From JAXLQL01 sp046331625 (GTDB lineage Bacteria > Acidobacteriota > Terriglobia > Bryobacterales > Bryobacteraceae): a stretch of 64,000 nt of DNA. The DNA is taken from NCBI GenBank assembly GCA_046331625.1, contig JAXLQL010000027.1:1-64000 (forward strand), read 5' to 3'. How positions within the stretch are numbered: the first letter of the stretch is position 1; every line of letters starts with the position of its first letter. The notes under the pieces were generated by a model. The model did not search any database. It saw only the letters and a program-made list of their open reading frames with translations, and had not been told where the DNA came from. The position numbers and the translations under genes were made by a program. Below, piece by piece: positions 59,623-64,000 of this stretch.

Positions 59623-60834
59623 TCAGCGATGCGACTGGTCGGCGAGCTTCGACAACTGTTGCCCGGTGGCAACGCGTCCGTCGGCCACTACCGTATGGAT
59701 GCGCACGGTGTTCCGTACGTCGAGCAGCGGATTTGCATTGAGCAGGAGGAGATCGGCGAGTTTACCGGTGGCGACTGAGCCGAGGTCCCGCTCCATCCCG
59801 AGAAAGAGCGCCGGGTTCGAAGTGGCCATGCGGAGCACATCGGCCGTGGGAATTCCGGCTTCGGCGAGCAACGCCAGTTCGTCATGCAAGCTGAAGCCCG
59901 GCAGCACGAACGGATTACCTGTATCGGTACCGGCGAGCATGGGGACGCCGGCGCGGAACATCTGGCCCACGACGGCGATGGCGTCGCGGTAATCGCGTGT
60001 TCGCCTTGCCTGTTCGAGCGGATGCACGGTTTCCTCGCCCGGCGTCCATGCCTTCGAGAACAGCTTCAACCGCGGGTCGGCGCGGAACTTCGGATCGTTT
60101 CGCATGGCCATGGCTCGCAGCAGAACGAGCGTCGGGCATTGCCAGAATCGCAGCCGCGCATATTCGGCGAAGAGCTTTCCCGAATCTCCGCGCCGCGCGT
60201 CGCGCAGCACGCCTTCCAGATGCTCGACGCTTTTCATCCCGGCGCGGGCTGCTTCGAGCGTCAAAACGGAGTCCGGCGTGTGACCCACCATCGGGATCCC
60301 CACGCGGCGGCATTCGCCGGCGATCGCAAAGAACTCCTCGCGCGAAAGCCCGTTGTAGATCTTGATGAAGTGGACGCCCTGTTGCTTGCGTTTGCGTACT
60401 TCCTGGCGGCCTTGTTCGGGAGTCTTCACCGCCGTTGCCTGAGGCCAATCCGGCTTGGGACCGTCGAGGCTCGGCGCCGAAAACAGAATCCGCGGACCGG
60501 TCTGCTTGCCCGCAGACACGGCATCGATTCGCTTCCACATGGCTGCGGGGTCAGCGGCCAGATCGCGGATCCCGGTGACGCCGTTGGCGATGTACTGCTC
60601 GAGTGCGCCCGCGGATGCGGTCTCGTGCACGTGCATGTCCCACAGCCCGGGCATGAGGAACTTGCCGCGTCCATCGATACGCTCGGCGCCGGCTGGAATG
60701 GGTGTGCTGGATGAGGGGCCTGCAGCGCGAATCCGGTCACCGGCCACCACCACGTTCCATCCTGACTTGGCTACGCCGGCCTCGACATCGATTACGGTGA
60801 CACCGGCGAAGGCGACAACCGCGGCGGCCAGCAT
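59623..60834 (-). CDS. Amidohydrolase family protein
   Basis: 403 residues from the ATG at 60834, which lies 12 bases after the Uma2 stop; a GTG at 60873 would overlap that gene. Metal-dependent hydrolase motifs: VTVIDVEAG and PGLWDMHVHE (HxH) near the start, HFIKIYNG (bridging lysine), VGHTPD, SVEHLEG and AGTDTGNPFVLPG (metal aspartate). This is the imidazolonepropionase/prolidase-like branch of amidohydrolases. It hydrolyses an amide or ester of unknown kind. No signal peptide is evident. Confidence 0.85.
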   Translation of the reverse strand: MLAAAVVAFAGVTVIDVEAGVAKSGWNVVVAGDRIRAAGPSSSTPIPAGAERIDGRGKFLMPGLWDMHVHETASAGALEQYIANGVTGIRDLAADPAAMWKRIDAVSAGKQTGPRILFSAPSLDGPKPDWPQATAVKTPEQGRQEVRKRKQQGVHFIKIYNGLSREEFFAIAGECRRVGIPMVGHTPDSVLTLEAARAGMKSVEHLEGVLRDARRGDSGKLFAEYARLRFWQCPTLVLLRAMAMRNDPKFRADPRLKLFSKAWTPGEETVHPLEQARRTRDYRDAIAVVGQMFRAGVPMLAGTDTGNPFVLPGFSLHDELALLAEAGIPTADVLRMATSNPALFLGMERDLGSVATGKLADLLLLNANPLLDVRNTVRIHTVVADGRVATGQQLSKLADQSHR

Positions 60835-60845
60835 GTAAGGGCGAA

Positions 60846-61475
60846 TCAGGACGGGCGTTGTCCGCGCGCCCACTTGCGCAGGTCACGCATCCAATCTCCG
60901 AACGCGGCCGACTGGCTGGCTTGGAGTTGCCCTTGCACTGCTTGCGCGGTGGTGACGGGGAACACGTCGCTCGAGTCGATCTCTTCGTACGAGCCTGCCA
61001 CCAAGCGATAGAACCGCAGGCGGCCATCGTATCGCCAGATCTCTTTCACGCCGAAGGCGGCGTAGATCGGGAAGCGATCAATCGATTGGGAGGTGATGTC
61101 GACCTCGATTATCAGCTCAGGCGCTGGATCGACGGCCGATCCGACAAACTCTTTTGCTCGAAAAGCCTGTGCGTGCTCGAAATAAAAAGCAGAATCGGGT
61201 TCGAAACCCTTCTGTAATTTCTCGCGCTTGAAAGTGGTGCTTCCGAGCGGGGCGAGATCTTTGCCGGTTTCTTCGGCGAGCGTCTCGACGATCTTCGACA
61301 AGGTGCGGTTCCAGAACTCGTGGGTCGCCGAAACCGTCATGATCTCGAGGTTCCCGTTGCTATAGAAGATCCGCAGCCCGCCCGAACGTGAGGACAGGGC
61401 GCTTTCGTAGTCTTCCCAACTCATGTTGCGCCGAATCACGTTGAAGAGCGCAACCCCAGGACTGGCCATGCTCAT
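60846..61475 (-). CDS. Uma2 family endonuclease-like protein
   Basis: 209 residues of the Uma2/DUF820 family with a PD-(D/E)XK-type core: FEPDSAFYFE, APELIIEVDITSQS and KEIWRYDG with the conserved EVxS-like and K...Y pattern. These proteins are numerous in cyanobacteria and acidobacteria; a nuclease fold is inferred, but the role is not established. It starts at 61475, divergent from imuA, and is followed 12 bases later by the amidohydrolase gene. Confidence 0.85.
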   Translation of the reverse strand: MSMASPGVALFNVIRRNMSWEDYESALSSRSGGLRIFYSNGNLEIMTVSATHEFWNRTLSKIVETLAEETGKDLAPLGSTTFKREKLQKGFEPDSAFYFEHAQAFRAKEFVGSAVDPAPELIIEVDITSQSIDRFPIYAAFGVKEIWRYDGRLRFYRLVAGSYEEIDSSDVFPVTTAQAVQGQLQASQSAAFGDWMRDLRKWARGQRPS

Positions 61476-61567
61476 CAGCCTCCAACACTGAGTATAGAGA
61501 TCTTGCTTTGTGCATCACAATTGGCAACAACCACTATACCTCATTCAGGTACCCGATACTATACCCA

Positions 61568-61596
61568 TTGACACCGGCGCGGGCATAGCGTATGGT
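61568..61596 (+). promoter_or_regulatory. Promoter candidate of the imuA-imuB-dnaE2 cassette
   Basis: TTGACA at 61568-61573, 17 bases, TATGGT at 61591-61596, 33 bases before the imuA ATG. Just upstream the octamer ACTATACC occurs twice (near 61533 and 61557), in a place where an SOS repressor could bind, but no LexA consensus was recognised. Confidence 0.5.
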
Positions 61597-61629
61597 CAAA
61601 GATGCAGGCGAACAAAAGGCGAACAAACC

Positions 61630-62301
61630 ATGCTGGCTCTGGCCCCCGTACTCCCCGCTTCCCGGCTGCAGCCGCAGCTTTCCTCCTTCCCTCCCTTGCT
61701 CTCTCCCACCGGCCTAGCCTTCCCCCGAGGCCGCATAACAGAAATTTATGGAGAACCGAGTTCAGGAAGAACCAGCTTCCTTATCAATACCTTAGCTGAG
61801 GCCACCCGGTGTGGCGAAACCTGCGCCTGGGTCGACCTCGACAACACCTTCGACCCCGTCTCAGCCGCCGCGGCAGGCGTCCGGTTGGACCGGCTGCTCT
61901 GGATCCGCTGCACCGGCGACGCTCCGGCGGCCATGCGCTGCACGGACCTCCTGCTCGCCGCCAACGGCTTCGGCGTCGTGGTGGTGGACTTGGGCGATGC
62001 CGACAAGCGCGTTATCCAGCGGATCCCGCCCAATTACTGGTATCGCTTCCGCCGCGCCGTAGAACCTACACGAACCGTGGTGGTAGTTGTAAGTCAGGAC
62101 CCGATCGCGCGCCAGTGCGCCACGTTATCGGTGGAATCGCGCCGCGTGGAGACGAAATGGTCCGGCACGGCCGGCGTATCTCAGTTACTCGATGGCGTGG
62201 AACTGCGTTACGAACCGCGCAAACCCGTTGGCACGCCCCGCGCCGGACTGACCGTCTCGGCCCGCCCTACCCTGGAAAACATCCTGGAGCCGGTGGCCTG
62301 A
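61630..62301 (+). CDS. imuA: ImuA-like RecA-fold protein (SOS mutagenesis)
   Basis: 223 residues from the ATG at 61630. It has a RecA-like nucleotide-binding core: RITEIYGEPSSGRTSFLIN, where the Walker A lysine is replaced by R47, ETCAWVDLDNTFDP (Walker B-like region) and VVVDLGDADKR. The combination of a RecA-like protein directly before an ImuB-type Y-family protein and DnaE2 identifies ImuA. The cassette performs mutagenic translesion synthesis after DNA damage. ImuB starts one base after its stop. Confidence 0.85.
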   Translation: MLALAPVLPASRLQPQLSSFPPLLSPTGLAFPRGRITEIYGEPSSGRTSFLINTLAEATRCGETCAWVDLDNTFDPVSAAAAGVRLDRLLWIRCTGDAPAAMRCTDLLLAANGFGVVVVDLGDADKRVIQRIPPNYWYRFRRAVEPTRTVVVVVSQDPIARQCATLSVESRRVETKWSGTAGVSQLLDGVELRYEPRKPVGTPRAGLTVSARPTLENILEPVA

Positions 62302-62302
62302 C

Positions 62303-63538
62303 GTGTACGCCTGTATCCATGCGAACGGGATCGCCGAATCCGGAATCGCGAACGAATTTTCCCCGTTGGTGGAGGAAATCGACCCATCCACCGTGGTGAT
62401 GGAGATCAAAGGTATGGAGCGATTGTTAGGATCGCCGCAAAAAATCGCCAACGTGATCGCCGCGCGCGCCGGCCCGCGAGCGAACGTGGCTGTCGCCTCG
62501 AACCGTAACGCCGCCGTGCACGCCGCCCGAGGCTATGAAGGCATCGTCGTGATTCCGCCCGGCGAGGAAGCGGCACGCCTGGGCGGACTCCCGGTCAGCG
62601 TGCTCGACACCTCGGAGGATATTCGCGAGACGCTCGCGCTGTGGGGCATCCACACGTTGCGAGATCTGGCCGCGCTGCCCATCGAGGGATTGTCGGAGCG
62701 GTTCGGCGCCGAGGGCGTGCGGCTCCATCGATTGTCGCGAGGCCAAGCCAGCGCGCCGCTCGAGCCCGAGCGCGACAAGCTCGTTTTCGAGGAGTCGATG
62801 GAGCTCGAACACGCCATCGATCTACTCGAACCGCTCTCGTTCGTGCTCTCGCGCCAACTGCATCAACTTTGCGACCGGCTCGCCCGCCACGGGCTCTCGG
62901 CGCTCGAACTGCGCTTGACTTTGCGGCTCGAAAACCGCGCCGTGCACGATCGCGAGATCCGGCTACCGGCGCCGATGCGCAACCCGATCCTGTTTCTGAA
63001 GCTGCTCACGCTCGAGCTCGAAGCGCGACCGCCTATTGCGCCCATCGTAGCGGTGAGCTTGGCGATGCAACCGGCCACGCCGCGTCCGCTGCAAGAGGGG
63101 TTGTTCCTGCCGCCTTCGCCCGAGCCTGAGAAGCTGGAACTGACGTTGAAGCGGATCGCGGCGATCGTGGGCCAGGAGAACGTAGGTTCGCCCGAGTTGA
63201 TCGACACGCACCGCCCGGGGGCGTTCCGCATGGCGGCGGCGCTGGCGGCGGAAACCGATTTGGCGATCACGCCCGCCACGCTTGCCTTCCGCGTCTTCCG
63301 GCCAGCGGTGATGGCGAAGGTGACGCCGCAGGATGGTCCGCCGGAGCAGGTCTGGAGCCAACGCGTACAGGGGCGGGTGTTGATGAGAGCCGGTCCGTGG
63401 CGCACTTCGGGAGATTGGTGGACCGAGCACCCATGGGCTCGCGATGACTGGGATCTGTCGTTGAGCGACGGCGGGCTCTACCGGTTGTATCGCGAGTTTT
63501 TCTCGGGGCGATGGTTTTTGGAGGGGCGATACGACTGA
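62303..63538 (+). CDS. imuB: ImuB-like Y-family polymerase homologue
   Basis: 411 residues from the GTG at 62303. The Y-family fold is recognisable: FSPLVEEIDPSTVVMEIKGMERLLG, NVAVASNRNAAVHAARG, LWGIHTLRDLAALPIEGLSERFG (helix-hairpin-helix) and the little-finger region. The N-terminal catalytic acidic residues of active Y-family polymerases are missing, as expected for ImuB, which acts as a clamp-binding adaptor for ImuA and DnaE2. The C-terminus ends with YRLYREFFSGRWFLEGRYD. It lies 3 bases before dnaE2. Confidence 0.88.
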   Translation: MYACIHANGIAESGIANEFSPLVEEIDPSTVVMEIKGMERLLGSPQKIANVIAARAGPRANVAVASNRNAAVHAARGYEGIVVIPPGEEAARLGGLPVSVLDTSEDIRETLALWGIHTLRDLAALPIEGLSERFGAEGVRLHRLSRGQASAPLEPERDKLVFEESMELEHAIDLLEPLSFVLSRQLHQLCDRLARHGLSALELRLTLRLENRAVHDREIRLPAPMRNPILFLKLLTLELEARPPIAPIVAVSLAMQPATPRPLQEGLFLPPSPEPEKLELTLKRIAAIVGQENVGSPELIDTHRPGAFRMAAALAAETDLAITPATLAFRVFRPAVMAKVTPQDGPPEQVWSQRVQGRVLMRAGPWRTSGDWWTEHPWARDDWDLSLSDGGLYRLYREFFSGRWFLEGRYD

Positions 63539-63541
63539 GGC

Positions 63542-64000
63542 ATGTACATCGAGTTTTTCGCCCGATCCGCGTTCAGCTTCCTGGAAGGAGGTTCGGCGCC
63601 GGAAGAATTGATCGAGGCCGCCGCCGCGCTCGACATGCCCGCCATCGCCATCATGGACCGCGACGGCGTCTACGGTGCTCCGCGCTTCCACATGGCCGCC
63701 CAGAAAGCCGGACTGCGCGCCCATATCGGCGCCGAAGTCACGGGCGAGGGCGGACGGCGGCATCCGCTACTCGCCGAGACCCAGGAGGGCTATCGCAACC
63801 TGTGTCGCATGTTGACGCGCATGAAGCTCCGCGCACGCAAGGGAGAAGGCGCGGTGACGCGCCAGGAGATCGAAGAGTTCCGCGGCGGCTTGATCTCGCT
63901 CGATCCCTCGCTCGTCGACATCTTCGGGCGCAGCTACACCTACGCGCCCGTCGAGCGTCATTTCCATCGCATCGAAGAAGTGCGGAACCAACGCACCGTG
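63542..64000 (+). CDS. dnaE2: Error-prone DNA polymerase DnaE2, 5' part (cut by window end)
   Basis: The frame is open from the ATG at 63542 to the last base (153 codons visible). It starts MYIEFFARSAFSFLEGGSAP, then MDRDGVYGAPRFHMAAQKAG and GYRNLCRMLTRMKLRARKGEG, the PHP-domain pattern of DnaE2. It supplies the polymerase of the mutasome with ImuA and ImuB. Compared with the family pattern I know, the stretch between GGLISL and DIFGRSYTY seems roughly 25-30 residues shorter than usual; this needs an alignment. Confidence 0.9.
   Translation, partial: MYIEFFARSAFSFLEGGSAPEELIEAAAALDMPAIAIMDRDGVYGAPRFHMAAQKAGLRAHIGAEVTGEGGRRHPLLAETQEGYRNLCRMLTRMKLRARKGEGAVTRQEIEEFRGGLISLDPSLVDIFGRSYTYAPVERHFHRIEEVRNQRTV

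Noticed and set aside
61520..61600. LexA box upstream of imuA
   Set aside because: No sequence fitting a LexA consensus known to me for any phylum was found; only the ACTATACC direct repeat is visible.

Overview
The window looks like a chromosomal segment of an acidobacterium, most probably of the Bryobacterales/Solibacter group. The evidence is indirect but consistent: high-GC coding throughout, an Oar-like TonB receptor with an N-terminal carboxypeptidase-regulatory domain, secreted BACON/IPT proteins ending in the domain I know from Solibacter (TIGR03437 type), a PEP-CTERM protein, many enolase-superfamily and creatininase-type catabolic genes, and a dispersed repeat built on the hairpin GCGGGACTgaAGTCCCGC. 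No phage, plasmid, CRISPR array or complete insertion sequence was seen.

Layout. 1-531 holds the end of an unknown gene, then a DinB-like protein. 1.1-10.2 kb is a sugar-acid-type catabolic region: two enolase-superfamily dehydratases, an anion symporter, a TonB receptor broken by clustered frameshifts, a dihydrodipicolinate-synthase-family aldolase/lyase and an SDR. 10.2-15.6 kb carries an exporter-type MFS and a coupled mazG / GNAT / N-succinylamino-acid-racemase-like / EamA run that fits D- to L-amino-acid conversion. 15.8-25 kb has housekeeping and membrane genes (universal stress protein, AI-2E permease, DHH phosphoesterase, replicative helicase dnaB, an outer-membrane barrel, a PknB-type kinase). 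25.2-29.7 kb holds tRNA-Glu(CTC) followed by the bacterial RNA-repair pair hen1-pnkp. 29.7-38.4 kb has a ManD-like dehydratase, hypothetical genes, a frameshifted beta-propeller/phosphoesterase and a GH57 glycosidase. 39.3-42.3 kb has truB and a coupled DUF1844 / MBL / ribF run. 42.9-46.3 kb is a tight aminotransferase-MFS-creatininase operon. 46.4-50.1 kb has cysS, a Cys/Met PLP enzyme and a LacI regulator. 50.3-61.5 kb has a secreted S41 protease, an exported FAH-family enzyme, large secreted surface proteins, an ornithine-cyclodeaminase-like gene, two zinc-ribbon proteins, an amidohydrolase and a Uma2 protein. 61.6 kb to the end is the imuA-imuB-dnaE2 mutagenesis cassette, cut by the window edge.

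Most striking non-coding signal: between lacI and the S41 gene, on the minus strand, a near-consensus promoter (TTGACA, 17 bases, TAAAAT) is followed at the expected start point by a perfect 12-base palindrome GTAATCGATTAC, then by an 11-bp closing stem with an anti-Shine-Dalgarno-like CCTCC segment and a GC hairpin. No gene lies in the direction of transcription except lacI in antisense, so this looks like an undescribed LacI-controlled small RNA. Other notable points are a diverged ~157-base duplication of a gene junction that makes a chimeric mini-ORF, two regions where several indels cluster inside otherwise intact genes, and a DnaA-box-like, inverted-repeat-rich region in front of dnaB.
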